Positions 24,371 to 33,956 of a stretch of DNA of 35,753 nucleotides are shown here, piece by piece. The notes below the pieces were generated by a model. The model saw only the letters and a list, made by a program, of their open reading frames with translations, had not been told where the DNA came from and ran no database searches. Origin of the DNA: Pyrinomonas sp040289685 (GTDB lineage: Bacteria > Acidobacteriota > Blastocatellia > Pyrinomonadales > Pyrinomonadaceae); the NCBI RefSeq assembly GCF_040289685.1, contig NZ_PSLQ01000033.1, positions 1 through 35,753 of the forward strand, read 5' to 3'. How positions within the stretch are numbered: the first letter of the stretch is position 1; each line of letters starts with the position of its first letter. A program made the position numbers and the translations under genes.

Positions 24371-25105
24371 TCAAGCCGCTTCTTGTCCGCCCGATCCTTC
24401 CATCTCGCGCTTGAATCGTTGCAGATCCTCTTCCAACTGTTGTTCTGGATTCTCGCCGAACAAGCGCGCCACCGTCGCGCCGAGCGCACCGCCCGGCGGC
24501 GTGTATTCTAACGTAACCTGTATTTCAGTCCCGCCATCAGTTCGACGAAACCGGACCGTACCTGAGTTTTCGACGTCGGCTCCGGGAAGCGAGCGCCAAG
24601 CGATCGACTCGTTTGGCCGCTCGTCGATGATCTCAGCGTCCCATTCGACGCTCGTTCCAACGGGCGCTTTCGCTACCCAGTGCGAGCGTTTGGCGTCTTT
24701 GACTTCGACCGATTCAAGGTGGCTCATGACGCGCGGCAAGTTCTCGAAGTTGCGCCAGAAGCGATAGACCTCTTCCACCGGACGGTTGACCATGACGCTC
24801 TTTTCGACGCGCGCCGATTTTGCGCTCTGCGCTCCGGTAGCTGTATTGACGCCCACCGCTTCGTAGAGATTGCAGTGACCAGTGACGCCACGATAGATGA
24901 GCGCGCCACCAGCCAGCGCGAGAGCGATTCCACCGAGCGAGCCGCGCGTCAATCCATATAGAGCTAGCGCGCCGCCGCCGATGGTCGAAAGCAGACGCTC
25001 CGTGTCCCCAACGTTTACGCTCAACCGCCCGCTTTCCGTTCTCTTCGGCAACAATTCGGGTTGTCGCATGAGCTCTTCTCTGTTGCTCGCCATTTTCTCC
25101 ATCAT
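24371..25105 (-). CDS. SRPBCC-domain membrane protein with DUF2892-like N-terminus
   Basis: 244 residues. A two-helix hydrophobic hairpin at about 38-72 (LLSTIGGGALALYGL; GIALALAGGALIYRGVTG) followed by HCNLYEAVG matches the YgaP-type DUF2892 membrane domain. It is joined to a START/SRPBCC cyclase-dehydrase domain (VEKSVMVNRPVEEVYRFWRNFENLPRVMSHLESVEV, then GTEIQVTLEYTPPGG) with a ligand cavity for hydrophobic molecules. The same fusion occurs in many bacteria and is of unknown function. The ATG at 25105 has GGGAAAGGG upstream; Met5 is an alternative. Confidence 0.85.
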   Translation of the reverse strand: MMEKMASNREELMRQPELLPKRTESGRLSVNVGDTERLLSTIGGGALALYGLTRGSLGGIALALAGGALIYRGVTGHCNLYEAVGVNTATGAQSAKSARVEKSVMVNRPVEEVYRFWRNFENLPRVMSHLESVEVKDAKRSHWVAKAPVGTSVEWDAEIIDERPNESIAWRSLPGADVENSGTVRFRRTDGGTEIQVTLEYTPPGGALGATVARLFGENPEQQLEEDLQRFKREMEGSGGQEAA

Positions 25106-25486
25106 CCCTTTCCCAGTTGTAAAATTCAGACCGCCGCTGAAGCGAACCGTCGCTTTTCGCTGTTTTGAAATCGCTCACTTTTGCTTCGCTTCCAACTTAA
25201 TAGTCAAAAATCGTGCCGAGCGCGCATTGCGACTCCCTCTTGCTCGTTCCGAATGGAACCGAGATGAATCTACGGTCGATCTTCCTTCAAACGCTCGCCG
25301 AAGCGCTGCTGCGCAGCCGCTCAAGCGGAGGCAAGCCATCTTGCGTTTAGAATGTGCCGCCCCAATGCTGAGATCCATCGCCAAGAGCGCACGCGCCAAC
25401 CAACAGCGAGAAGTTGTTCCGTCCTACAACTGATGGTATAAACTTGGCCGTCTTAGCGAAGAAACGAAACGGTTCAACCCCCAACG
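25106..25486. other. intergenic stretch with divergent promoters
   Basis: 381 bp between the SRPBCC gene (minus) and the amidohydrolase gene (plus). Small open frames here have no protein character. The right end holds a plausible promoter, listed separately; I see nothing else. Confidence 0.45.
25414..25442 (+). promoter_or_regulatory. putative sigma-70 promoter of the amidohydrolase gene
   Basis: TTGTTC (25414-25419) and TATAAA (25437-25442) are 17 bp apart, which would give a start of transcription near 25449 and a leader of about 40 nt. The -10 box is good and the -35 box is weak. Confidence 0.4.
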
Positions 25487-27187
25487 ATGCACGACGGATC
25501 GAAGCTTCTCGCCCTCATCTTCGGCATTCTCTTGATCGTGCCGAGCGGCAAAGCGCAACAGCGCGCCGTGTCGCTCCTGCTGATCAACGGCAAGGTCTTC
25601 ACGGCAGATGCGCGCGGAACCCTCGCGCAAGCGGTCGCCATCGATGGCGAACGAATCGTCGCCGTCGGCAGCACGGCGCAGATCACGCGCCTTTTTCGCG
25701 CCGCACGCACCATTGATCTTCAAGGCAGGTTAGTGACGCCCGGCTTCAACGATGCGCACATCCACTTTTTGAGCGGCGGACTGTCGTTGTTGCGCGTCGA
25801 GCTGAACGGCGCGCGCACGCTCGATGAGGCCAAACGTCGCATCGCGCGGCGCGTCGCAGAGCTTCCGCCCGGCGCTTGGGTGTTGGGACGCGGTTGGGAT
25901 CACACGCTCTGGGGCGGTCAGTGGCCGACACGTCAGGACCTCGATGAAGTCGCACCGAACAATCCGGTCTTTCTGCAGCGCGTTGATGGTCACGTCAGTT
26001 GGGTCAACACGCTTGCGTTGCGCAAGGCCGGCATCTCGCGGCAGACGACCGACCCGCCCGGCGGGGAGATCCTGCGCGATGCGCAAGGAGAACCGACCGG
26101 TATCCTCAAGGAGACGGCAGCAAGCTTGGTCGCGCGCATCGTGCCTGAACCGTCCCGCGAGGAGAAGATGCAAGCCTTGCGCCGCGCGCTTGAGGAAGCG
26201 AAGCGTTACGGCATCACCTCGATTCAAGACAATTCCGGGTACGAAACGACCAGACTCTACCGCGAGCTTCTACGCCAAAATCAATTAACCGTGCGTGTGG
26301 CCGAATGGCAAAACTTCGAGGATTCGATCGCGGAACTTCAACGACAGCGGACCGAATTCGCTTCTTTCGGCGATGATCCGCGACGGCTGAAATTGACGGC
26401 GCTCAAAGGCTACGTCGATGGAACGCTCGGCTCGCGCACAGCGGCGATGCTAGCGCCATACGCCGACGATCCACATAACAGCGGGCTGCCGCGTCGCTCG
26501 TCCGAAGAGCTAACGCGCATGGTCGTCGAACGCGCGCGCGCCGGGTTCCAGATCGCGCTGCATGCCATCGGCGACCGTGCCAATCGCATGGCGCTCGATG
26601 CCTTTGAGGCGGCGAACAAAGCTTCAGCAGGCGAGCGCCAGCGACACCGCGTTGAGCATGCCCAAGTGGTCGCGCCGCTCGATTTCGCGCGTTTCCGCGA
26701 TCTCGGCGTGCTCGCTTCCATGCAGCCATCGCACGCGATCTCTGACAAGCGCTGGGCGCAAGCGCGTTTGGGCCAATACCGTGTGCTCGGCGCTTACGCC
26801 TGGCATATGATGCGCTCTTTCAACGTTCGCGTCCCATTCGGCACGGATTGGCCCGTCGAACCGATCAACCCGTATCTCGGGCTGTACGCTGCCGTCACGC
26901 GCCAAAGCCCCGACGGCGATCCGCCCGGTGGATGGTGGCCACAAGAGCGTTTGAGCATTCAAGATGCGATCCGCTGTTACACGGCGGAAGCGGCTTACGC
27001 TTCTTTCGACGAGGGTGAAAAGGGCGTGATCGCGCCGGGCATGCTCGCCGATCTGGTGGTCCACTCGCGCGATCTTCTGACCGTCGAACCGGAAGAGATA
27101 CTCCGCACCGAAACGGTGATGACGATCTTCGGCGGACGAATCATCTACGAACGCCGCGCGGCGGAGTCGAACGCGTCGCTTCGCTGA
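25487..27187 (+). CDS. secreted amidohydrolase (Amidohydro_3 / YtcJ-like)
   Basis: 566 residues. A signal peptide (about 1-23, LLALIFGILLIVPSGKA) is followed by the composite beta sandwich and TIM barrel of the amidohydrolase superfamily. LVTPGFNDAHIHF has metal ligands His91 and His93. VLGRGWDHTLWGGQWP, ALHAIGDRANRMALDAF, HRVEHAQVV, SMQPSHAISDKRW and FGTDWPVEPINPYLGLYAAVTR are the usual YtcJ-group signatures. The C-terminal sandwich closes with VIAPGMLADLVV. Related enzymes cleave cyclic or N-acyl amides; the substrate is unknown. Export to the periplasm is unusual within the superfamily but common in this subgroup. The ATG at 25487 lacks a clear ribosome site. Confidence 0.92.
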   Translation: MHDGSKLLALIFGILLIVPSGKAQQRAVSLLLINGKVFTADARGTLAQAVAIDGERIVAVGSTAQITRLFRAARTIDLQGRLVTPGFNDAHIHFLSGGLSLLRVELNGARTLDEAKRRIARRVAELPPGAWVLGRGWDHTLWGGQWPTRQDLDEVAPNNPVFLQRVDGHVSWVNTLALRKAGISRQTTDPPGGEILRDAQGEPTGILKETAASLVARIVPEPSREEKMQALRRALEEAKRYGITSIQDNSGYETTRLYRELLRQNQLTVRVAEWQNFEDSIAELQRQRTEFASFGDDPRRLKLTALKGYVDGTLGSRTAAMLAPYADDPHNSGLPRRSSEELTRMVVERARAGFQIALHAIGDRANRMALDAFEAANKASAGERQRHRVEHAQVVAPLDFARFRDLGVLASMQPSHAISDKRWAQARLGQYRVLGAYAWHMMRSFNVRVPFGTDWPVEPINPYLGLYAAVTRQSPDGDPPGGWWPQERLSIQDAIRCYTAEAAYASFDEGEKGVIAPGMLADLVVHSRDLLTVEPEEILRTETVMTIFGGRIIYERRAAESNASLR

Positions 27188-27385
27188 TCGGTCGCGCGAC
27201 GTGAGCGAAGGGGACGGATCGCCCCTTCGGATCGCAATGAATGCGGCTGTAGAGGCAACGAAGGCGATGCGAAAAGCAGAACAGGCGACCGGTTTGTAAT
27301 CACATCAAGGCACTGTAAACGCAACGAAGGAGAGCGCGGGGCGCTTCCGCGCTTTCTGGAGCGCGATCCTTTAGGGAGAGGCAAG

Positions 27386-29869
27386 ATGTTCAAGCGCAGG
27401 TACGTGCCAAGCGTCGTTCAGATAGCGACGCTCATCGTTGTTCTGGCCACAGATGCATCAGCGGCGTGGCGCGCAGCGGGCGACGTTGTTGGCGTCGAAC
27501 GCCAGCCGAACGGTGTCGTGATCGCTCTATCGAGCGGCGCGCGAGCGGCCATCCTCTTCACGTCACCGGATGTCGTGCGTGTGCGACTCGCGCCCAAAGG
27601 CAAATTTGAACCCGACTTCTCTTACGCCGTGGAGCAGAGACCACGCGCCTCGGTTGACGTCCGAGTGCGCACGGAAGGCGAACAGAGCGTACTCCAGACG
27701 GCGAACACACGCTTGGTCATTCAACACCGTCCCTTCTCGCTCGTCGTCCTTGACGCGCAAGGAGATGTGATCGTCGAAGACGATCGCACGCGCGCTTACG
27801 CTTTCGATTCGGAGACGGGAGCCGTCGAGACCTCCAAAAAACGCCCCCCGACGGAACTCTACTACGGTTTCGGCGAGAAACCGCTGCCCATGTCGCGCCA
27901 CGGGCAGACGATGGTGATGTGGAACTACGATACCTACGCTTACGATCGCAACACCGATCCGACGTACAAATCGGTCCCGTTCTTCATCGCGCTTCACAGG
28001 GGACGCGCTTACGGAATCTTCTTCGACAATACGCACCGCACATATTTCGACATGGGCAAGACCGATCCGGCGCGTTACACGTTCGGCGCACCGGGCGGCG
28101 AGCTGAACTATTACGTCTTCACTGGCGGTCGAGAACGCGCGCCGCGCAACATCTTGCGCGACTACACGGAGCTTACCGGGCGCACGCCCTTGCCGCCCAT
28201 TTGGGCGCTCGGTTTTCAACAATCGCGCTGGTCATATTATCCAGAGGCACGGGTGCGCGATATCGCGCGGACTTTTCGCGAAAAACGCATCCCGTGCGAC
28301 GTGATCTACCTCGATATCGACTACATGAACGGGTATCGCGTCTTCACTTGGAACCGCGAGCGCTTTCCCGATCCGGCGAAGCTGGCGCGCGATCTGCGTC
28401 AACAAGGATTTCGCCTCGTCCTCATCATTGATCCGGGCATCAAGGTGGATGAAAACTACGACATATATCTTCAGGGACGCGCTGGCGGTTATTTCCACCG
28501 CGCCGCCGATGGAAGCGAGTTTCACGCGCGCGTCTGGCCCGGCACGTGTGCCTTTCCCGATTTCACCGACCCGAAGGCGCGCGCTTGGTTCGGCTCGCTC
28601 TACCGTCAACATCTCGATGAAGGCATCGCCGGTTTTTGGAACGACATGAACGAACCGGCCACTTTTCTGCCCGATGATCTGGCAGAACCACGCATCGCGC
28701 ACCATCCAGGCAAGACTTTTCCGCTCGACGTGCGGCACGCAGGCGAGGGCATCCTGCCCGATACGCACCGCCGCTACCACAATGTTTACGGGATGCAGAT
28801 GGCGCGCGCGACCTTTGAAGGCGTGAAAAAGTTGCGTCCCGACCTGCGCCCGTTCGTGCTGACGCGCGCCGCATACGCTGGCGTGCAACGTTACTCCGCG
28901 GTCTGGACCGGCGATAACGTCTCGACGTGGGACCATTTGGCGCTCACCATCCCCATGCTCGCCAACCTCGGCGTCTCGGGTGTGCCCTTTGCCGGAGCCG
29001 ACGTCGGCGGATTCGCTGATTATCCGGTGCCGACCGGGGAGCTTTACGCGCGTTGGTTGCAAGCTGCTGTCTTCACGCCCTTTTTGCGCGCGCATTCAAC
29101 CGGCAGCCCGACGCGCCATCAAGAGCCTTGGGCTTTCGGTCCGGATTTCGAACGCATCAATCGCGCGACCATCGAATTGCGCTACATCTTCTTGCCTTAC
29201 ATCTATTCTGTCTTTCGCGAACACGAAGAGACGGGCGCGCCCGTGATGCGCCCGCTGTGGTTCGACTACCCAACCGACGCGCGCACCTACTTGATTGAAG
29301 ATCAGTTCCTGCTCGGGCGTGACATCTTGGTCGCTCCCGTGGTGCGCGAGGGCGAAAGGCAGCGGCGCGTCTATTTCCCGGCGGGCGAGACGTGGATCGA
29401 TTGGTGGACCGGTGCGCGCTTTCCGGGCGGACGCGAAGCTGTGATCGAAGCGCCGCTCGATCGCTTGCCATTTTTCGTCCGCGCCGGAGCTGCGCTGGCT
29501 ATACAAGCGCCCGCGCCAAACACAGATGCAGCTCAACAAACGCCGCTCGCCTTGACCGTCGCCATCGGCAGCGGAGAGAGCAAAATCTATCAAGATCGCG
29601 GCGACGGCTACGCATACGAACGCGGGGAGTTTCGCCGCACCACGGTGCGCACCGAAGAGGATGCGACGCGCTTGCGCATCACGCTCGTCCATGAGGGCGC
29701 GTATCGCGCGCGCGACTTTTCCGCGCTGCAGATGGTCGGGTTGAACGCTCCGCCGCGCGAAGTGCGCATCGATGGACGAAGCGTGGAACGCACGACGTTC
29801 GATGCTCAAACCGGGCGGTTGCGCGTCGAGCTTCCCGCAACGGCGCGCGAGATCATCTTGCTTCGTTGA
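27386..29869 (+). CDS. secreted glycoside hydrolase family 31 (alpha-glucosidase-like)
   Basis: 827 residues. The signal peptide is about 1-27 (IATLIVVLATDASA). GH31 layout: N-terminal beta sandwich (about 30-240), a catalytic barrel starting PPIWALGFQQSRWSYY, then proximal and distal C-terminal beta domains. The nucleophile is Asp420 in GFWNDMNEP, and the general acid is Asp510 in WTGDNVSTW. PYIYSVFREHEETGAPVMRPLW is a standard family segment. Enzymes with these residues retain configuration and release alpha-glucose or alpha-xylose from oligosaccharides. The ATG follows GGGAGAGG, a strong ribosome site. Together with the secreted amidohydrolase upstream it suggests scavenging of polymers outside the cytoplasm. 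Confidence 0.96.
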   Translation: MFKRRYVPSVVQIATLIVVLATDASAAWRAAGDVVGVERQPNGVVIALSSGARAAILFTSPDVVRVRLAPKGKFEPDFSYAVEQRPRASVDVRVRTEGEQSVLQTANTRLVIQHRPFSLVVLDAQGDVIVEDDRTRAYAFDSETGAVETSKKRPPTELYYGFGEKPLPMSRHGQTMVMWNYDTYAYDRNTDPTYKSVPFFIALHRGRAYGIFFDNTHRTYFDMGKTDPARYTFGAPGGELNYYVFTGGRERAPRNILRDYTELTGRTPLPPIWALGFQQSRWSYYPEARVRDIARTFREKRIPCDVIYLDIDYMNGYRVFTWNRERFPDPAKLARDLRQQGFRLVLIIDPGIKVDENYDIYLQGRAGGYFHRAADGSEFHARVWPGTCAFPDFTDPKARAWFGSLYRQHLDEGIAGFWNDMNEPATFLPDDLAEPRIAHHPGKTFPLDVRHAGEGILPDTHRRYHNVYGMQMARATFEGVKKLRPDLRPFVLTRAAYAGVQRYSAVWTGDNVSTWDHLALTIPMLANLGVSGVPFAGADVGGFADYPVPTGELYARWLQAAVFTPFLRAHSTGSPTRHQEPWAFGPDFERINRATIELRYIFLPYIYSVFREHEETGAPVMRPLWFDYPTDARTYLIEDQFLLGRDILVAPVVREGERQRRVYFPAGETWIDWWTGARFPGGREAVIEAPLDRLPFFVRAGAALAIQAPAPNTDAAQQTPLALTVAIGSGESKIYQDRGDGYAYERGEFRRTTVRTEEDATRLRITLVHEGAYRARDFSALQMVGLNAPPREVRIDGRSVERTTFDAQTGRLRVELPATAREIILLR

Positions 29870-29927
29870 TCCTTCTCAGCCTCCCCAGAGCGGCTCGGGC
29901 AAGGCTTACAGCACGGGCGAGCGCATC

Positions 29928-29953
29928 TGGTAGAATTGAGTTCGGCTGGGAGG
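29928..29953 (+). promoter_or_regulatory. extended -10 promoter and ribosome site of the P450 gene
   Basis: TGGTAGAAT (29928-29936) fits the extended -10 form TGnTAnAAT and lies just after the GH31 gene. GGGAGG (29948-29953) is 10 nt before the P450 ATG. The leader would be very short (about 20 nt). Confidence 0.4.
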
Positions 29954-29963
29954 ATCAAAGAGC

Positions 29964-31331
29964 ATGTCGGTTGTCGCCATCCCACCCGGACCGCGCTGTC
30001 TGTTGCCGGGGTATCATCTTTTCGCTTTTCGCCGTGATCCGTTGCGCTTTCTCACGGAACTGGCGCGCACCTATGGCGACGTCGCGCAATTCTTCGTCGG
30101 TCCACAAAGGGTCGTCCTTTTCAATCATCCCGATCTCATTAAAGAAGTGCTCGTCACGCGCCACGACCATTTCGTAAAAGGGCGCGCGTTGCAGCGGGCC
30201 AAGCTGCTGCTCGGCGAAGGTCTATTGACCAGTGAAGGCGACTTCCATCGCCGCCAACGCCGTTTGATCCAACCCGCTTTTCACCGCCAACGCATCGCCG
30301 CTTATGCCGACGTGATGGCCGACTGTGCGGTTAAGATGACGCATCGCTGGCGAGACGGCGCAACGGTGGACATCGCGCGCGAAATGATGCGCTTGACGCT
30401 GGCCGTGGTCGGTAAAACGCTTTTCGACGCCGAAGTCGAATCAGATGCCGACGATGTCGGGCGCGCGCTGGCGGACTTGATGGACTTGTTCGAACTATTG
30501 ATGATGCCTTACTCGGAGTTGATCGAACGCTTTCTCATTCCATCACGGCGCAAGTTCGAAAGAGCGCGCGCCAAGCTCGATTCGATCATCTATCGCATCA
30601 TCGAAGAACGCCGACGAAGCGGTGAGGATCGTGGCGATCTGCTCTCGATGCTGCTGCTGGCGCGCGACACGGATGGCGATCAAGGCGGTATGACCGATGA
30701 ACAAGTGCGCGACGAAGCGATGACGCTTTTTCTCGCCGGTCATGAGACCACCGCCAACGCCCTCGCTTGGACGTGGTATCTGCTCGCGCAGCACCCGGAA
30801 GTCGAGAGGCGTTTGCATCAGGAAGTCGATCAGGTGCTCGGCGAGAGGCTTCCGCGCTTCGCCGACCTACCCGACCTCGCCTATACCGAGATGGTCTTTG
30901 CCGAAGCGATGCGCCTCTATCCGCCAGCGTGGGTGATCGGAAGATTGGTCGTGCGTCCGGTGGAGATCGGCGGATATTTCATCCCCGCTGGCTCGCTGGT
31001 GCTCGTCAGCCAGTACGTCATGCATCGCGACGCGCGTTACTTCCCCGATCCGGAACGCTTCGATCCCGAAAGATGGCGCCCCGAAAACAAACAGGCGCGC
31101 CCACCGTACTCCTACTTTCCATTCGGTGGAGGTCCACGTCGTTGCATCGGCGAAGCGTTCGCTTGGCTGGAAGGGATCATCGTGCTGGCGACCATGGCTC
31201 GCTCGTGGCGCATGAGGCTCGTCTCCGGCCAAAGGATCGAGCCGTTGCCGCGAATCACGCTGCGCCCCAAAAACGGCCTCCTGATGCGCCTCGAAAGGCG
31301 CGAAAGCGCGTCTTCGGTTTCGTCGAGCTGA
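29964..31331 (+). CDS. cytochrome P450
   Basis: 455 residues, soluble, no membrane anchor. The heme-binding loop FPFGGGPRRCIGEAFA places the thiolate ligand at Cys394. The I-helix has AGHETT (258-263), the acid-alcohol pair for oxygen activation. The K-helix ExxR is in FAEAMRLYPPAW, and PERFDPERW is the meander region. The size and the proline-rich start (IPPGPRCLLPGY) resemble the CYP102/CYP4-like bacterial class fed by separate reductases. No ferredoxin reductase is adjacent; the 7Fe ferredoxin at the start of the window is too distant to pair by context. The substrate is probably a fatty acid or other lipophile, which is inference. Confidence 0.95.
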   Translation: MSVVAIPPGPRCLLPGYHLFAFRRDPLRFLTELARTYGDVAQFFVGPQRVVLFNHPDLIKEVLVTRHDHFVKGRALQRAKLLLGEGLLTSEGDFHRRQRRLIQPAFHRQRIAAYADVMADCAVKMTHRWRDGATVDIAREMMRLTLAVVGKTLFDAEVESDADDVGRALADLMDLFELLMMPYSELIERFLIPSRRKFERARAKLDSIIYRIIEERRRSGEDRGDLLSMLLLARDTDGDQGGMTDEQVRDEAMTLFLAGHETTANALAWTWYLLAQHPEVERRLHQEVDQVLGERLPRFADLPDLAYTEMVFAEAMRLYPPAWVIGRLVVRPVEIGGYFIPAGSLVLVSQYVMHRDARYFPDPERFDPERWRPENKQARPPYSYFPFGGGPRRCIGEAFAWLEGIIVLATMARSWRMRLVSGQRIEPLPRITLRPKNGLLMRLERRESASSVSSS

Positions 31332-31521
31332 TCGCGCGTTGGACCGAACGGCTTCGGTGGCGCGGCGTCGAACCATTGGCTCGGAGATGAAACGAACCGC
31401 GCAGCTTGGATCCGCTGGCGCGTCGTCGAGTCAGCGACTTTTACTTCGCTTGCCGAGCGGTTCGTCGCGCTGTTAAGCTTCTGAATGCGCGGCCCGCGAT
31501 CTTCTCGAAGGGGATCCAACG

Positions 31522-31731
31522 ATGGCTCTATCGAAAGAACTGCTGGAGATACTCGTCTGTCCGCTGTGCAAAACCAAAGTCGAACTCAAACCTGACGGGA
31601 GCGGTTTGAAGTGCTTGCAGTGCAAGCGCGTTTACCCGATCCGCGATGACATCCCCGTGATGCTCATCGACGAAGCGCAGATCGAGGAGGATCCGACGCC
31701 GCCTGCGGGCGAAGCGGCAACTGTACCCTGA
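31522..31731 (+). CDS. Trm112-family zinc-ribbon protein (UPF0434/YcaR-like)
   Basis: 69 residues. KELLEILVCPLCK and LKCLQCKRVYPIRDDIPVMLIDEA are the full signature of bacterial Trm112-like proteins, with Cys13, Cys16, Cys31 and Cys34 placed as in a zinc ribbon. In eukaryotes Trm112 activates methyltransferases; the bacterial role is unclear, though the gene often sits beside lipid A or LPS genes (lpxK-kdsB region in enterobacteria). Here it precedes the GT9 glycosyltransferase by 7 bp and is surely co-transcribed. GGGG lies about 10 nt before the ATG. Confidence 0.93.
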   Translation: MALSKELLEILVCPLCKTKVELKPDGSGLKCLQCKRVYPIRDDIPVMLIDEAQIEEDPTPPAGEAATVP

Positions 31732-31738
31732 CGATCAG

Positions 31739-32854
31739 GTGGAGGAACGACGACATCGAAACGACTTGAACGCCGCGCCGAGCGCAAGCGCCCAACCGCA
31801 GCCTCTCGCGCCCGCGCGTTGGAACTGGCGCGAGGTCAAGCGCGTGCTCGTCGTGCGCCTTCGTTCCATCGGCGATGCGGTGCTAGCGACGCCTTCGCTG
31901 CTGGCGTTGCGACGGTTCTTGCCCGAAGCGGAGATCGATGTGTTGCTCGAGGATTGGGTGGCGCCTGTGCTCGAAGGTTTTCGCGAAGTCGATCGCGTGA
32001 TCGCCGTCGAGCGCAGCAATTGGGCGCGCGCCCGCTTGATCGGCACGTTGCGTGCGGCGCGTTACGATGTCGCTTTCAACCTTCACGGCGGAACGACGGC
32101 CACCTTTTTGACCAAGGCATCCAACGCGCGCCACCGCGTCGGATTCGCAAGTTATCAATACGCGCGGCTGCACAACCATCTGGCGCCGCCTCCAGCACAG
32201 ATCTGGCAGCAACCGAACACCCACTCGGTCGAACAACAACTGGCGCTGCTTGGCTGGACCGGCGTCCCCGTCAGCGACCGCCCGCGAACGCGGCTGGCGG
32301 TAACGACTCACGCAGACGAAAAGACAAAGCGTCGCTTGTTGGCCGAAGGTTTGGATGACGCACAGCCCTTCGTTCTGATGCACCCGGCTGCCGCTTTCGA
32401 ATCGAAGACGTGGCCAGCGGAAAGATTCGCGCGCGTCGCCGATCACCTACGCGCGCGCGGATTGCGCACGGTCGTCGTGGCGGCGCCCGACGAAGCCGAG
32501 ATCGCGCGCGAGGTGGCTGCACGCGCGCACGGACGCATCATCCAGTTCACAGACCTTTCCCTTCCCGAGCTGATTGCGCTGGCCCACCGCGCGCACATTT
32601 TCATCGGCAACGATAGCGGAGTCGCGCACATCGCCGCAGCCGTTCGGACGCCGGTGGTCGTCATCTTCGGCTCATCCAACGTCGCGCACTGGCGTCCGTG
32701 GACCGATCTTCCGCACGCAGTGGTGCGCGCAGAAATGGCTTGCGCGCCATGCGCTGGATATGAGTGTACCGCTTTTCAGCGTCCTCAGTGCATTCGGCAC
32801 GTCTCGGTGGAAGACGTGATGACGGCGGTTGACCGCTTGCTTGCCAACAGGTAG
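31739..32854 (+). CDS. glycosyltransferase family 9 (LPS heptosyltransferase-like)
   Basis: 371 residues from the GTG at 31739, a start with no good ribosome site; translation may be coupled to the Trm112 gene or begin later, since the first 30 residues are Pro/Ala-rich and atypical. The conserved part begins VKRVLVVRLRSIGDAVLATPSLLALRR, the hallmark GT9 N-terminus. HPAAAFESKTWPAERFA and FIGNDSGVAHIAAAVRTPVVVIFG form the nucleotide-sugar site with the Asp-Ser-Gly motif. A cysteine-rich CAPCAGYECTAFQRPQCIRHVSVEDV tail is common in heptosyltransferases. It would add heptose to an LPS inner core at the cytoplasmic face of the inner membrane. The HldE-type kinase downstream fits this role. Confidence 0.9.
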   Translation: MEERRHRNDLNAAPSASAQPQPLAPARWNWREVKRVLVVRLRSIGDAVLATPSLLALRRFLPEAEIDVLLEDWVAPVLEGFREVDRVIAVERSNWARARLIGTLRAARYDVAFNLHGGTTATFLTKASNARHRVGFASYQYARLHNHLAPPPAQIWQQPNTHSVEQQLALLGWTGVPVSDRPRTRLAVTTHADEKTKRRLLAEGLDDAQPFVLMHPAAAFESKTWPAERFARVADHLRARGLRTVVVAAPDEAEIAREVAARAHGRIIQFTDLSLPELIALAHRAHIFIGNDSGVAHIAAAVRTPVVVIFGSSNVAHWRPWTDLPHAVVRAEMACAPCAGYECTAFQRPQCIRHVSVEDVMTAVDRLLANR

Positions 32855-32907
32855 CATGGCGCGCTGCTCGCTAATCGCCCGAAGGGATTTTTTACGGAAA
32901 TCAAGAT

Positions 32908-33900
32908 ATGCACCACCTCTCAACACAACGTGCGGCTGAACTTCTAGCGAACATGCGCGGGCGATCGGTGATCGTCTTCGGCGATGTGATGCTCGATGAA
33001 TTCGTCTGGGGCGACGTGACGCGCATTTCGCCGGAAGCGCCTGTGCCGGTCGTCGATGTACGACGCGAATCGGTCCGCTTGGGCGGGGCGGCCAACGTGG
33101 TGGCCAACTTGCGCGCGCTCGGCGTTGAAGCAACGCTGGTCGGCATCATCGGGCGCGACCGCGCCGGAGAAAGGGTACGAGCCGAGCTACAAGAAATGGG
33201 GGCCGACGACGAACAGCTCATCGTCGACGCGACCCGCCCGACAACGACCAAAACGCGCATCATCGCCCACAGTCAACTCGTTGTGCGCGCGGACCGCGAA
33301 CGGCGCGCGCCGGTCTGCGCCGAAATCGAAGAACAACTGATCGAACGCTTGCAGCGGGCGCTTCGACGCGCCGATGCTTTCATCGTCTCCGATTACGAAA
33401 AAGGTGCCGTGACGCCGCGTACGCTAAACCAAGTGCTTCCGTTTGCCCGAAGCGCGCACGTTCCGACGTTGATCGATCCGAAGTTTCGCAACTTCGACGC
33501 TTATCGTCCAGCGACGCTCGTCACGCCGAATCATCATGAGGCTTTGCGTCTTACCAACGGCGACGACGATTCGGAGGCGGGCATCGCGCACGCAGCGCGT
33601 TTGATCCGCGCGCGTCTCGGCTGTCACGCCGTGCTCGTCACGCTCGGCGAGCGCGGCATGATCCTGCTCGAAGAGGAGGCGAATCCGCTCCGCGTGCCAA
33701 CGGTCGCGCGCGAAGTCTACGACGTGACGGGCGCAGGCGATACGGTGATCGCCGCCCTCGGCGCGGGCCTCGCGGCTGGAGCCTCGTTGCTCGAAGCGGC
33801 GATGATAGCCAATCACGCCGCCGGCGTCGTCGTCGGCAAAGTGGGAACGGCAACGGCTTCGCCCGAAGAGATCATCCGTTCGATTGAAACGCCGCGCTAG
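32908..33900 (+). CDS. D-glycero-beta-D-manno-heptose-7-phosphate kinase (HldE/RfaE domain I only)
   Basis: 330 residues of the PfkB/ribokinase fold. VIVFGDVMLDEFVWGDVTRISPEAPVPVV is diagnostic of the RfaE/HldE kinase domain. Also present are RLGGAANVVANLRALG, FIVSDYEKGAVTP, and VYDVTGAGDTVIAALGAG with the catalytic aspartate in GAGD. It phosphorylates heptose 7-phosphate to the 1,7-bisphosphate in ADP-heptose synthesis. The E. coli protein is a fusion with a cytidylyltransferase-like adenylyltransferase; here the chain ends after the kinase, so the adenylyltransferase must be encoded elsewhere. It follows the GT9 gene by 53 bp on the same strand. Confidence 0.92.
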   Translation: MHHLSTQRAAELLANMRGRSVIVFGDVMLDEFVWGDVTRISPEAPVPVVDVRRESVRLGGAANVVANLRALGVEATLVGIIGRDRAGERVRAELQEMGADDEQLIVDATRPTTTKTRIIAHSQLVVRADRERRAPVCAEIEEQLIERLQRALRRADAFIVSDYEKGAVTPRTLNQVLPFARSAHVPTLIDPKFRNFDAYRPATLVTPNHHEALRLTNGDDDSEAGIAHAARLIRARLGCHAVLVTLGERGMILLEEEANPLRVPTVAREVYDVTGAGDTVIAALGAGLAAGASLLEAAMIANHAAGVVVGKVGTATASPEEIIRSIETPR

Positions 33901-33956
33901 CGAAAGACGAAGGCGCTGCCGCGTGGCTCGAAGACTTCACCGGAAAAACTACGCGA

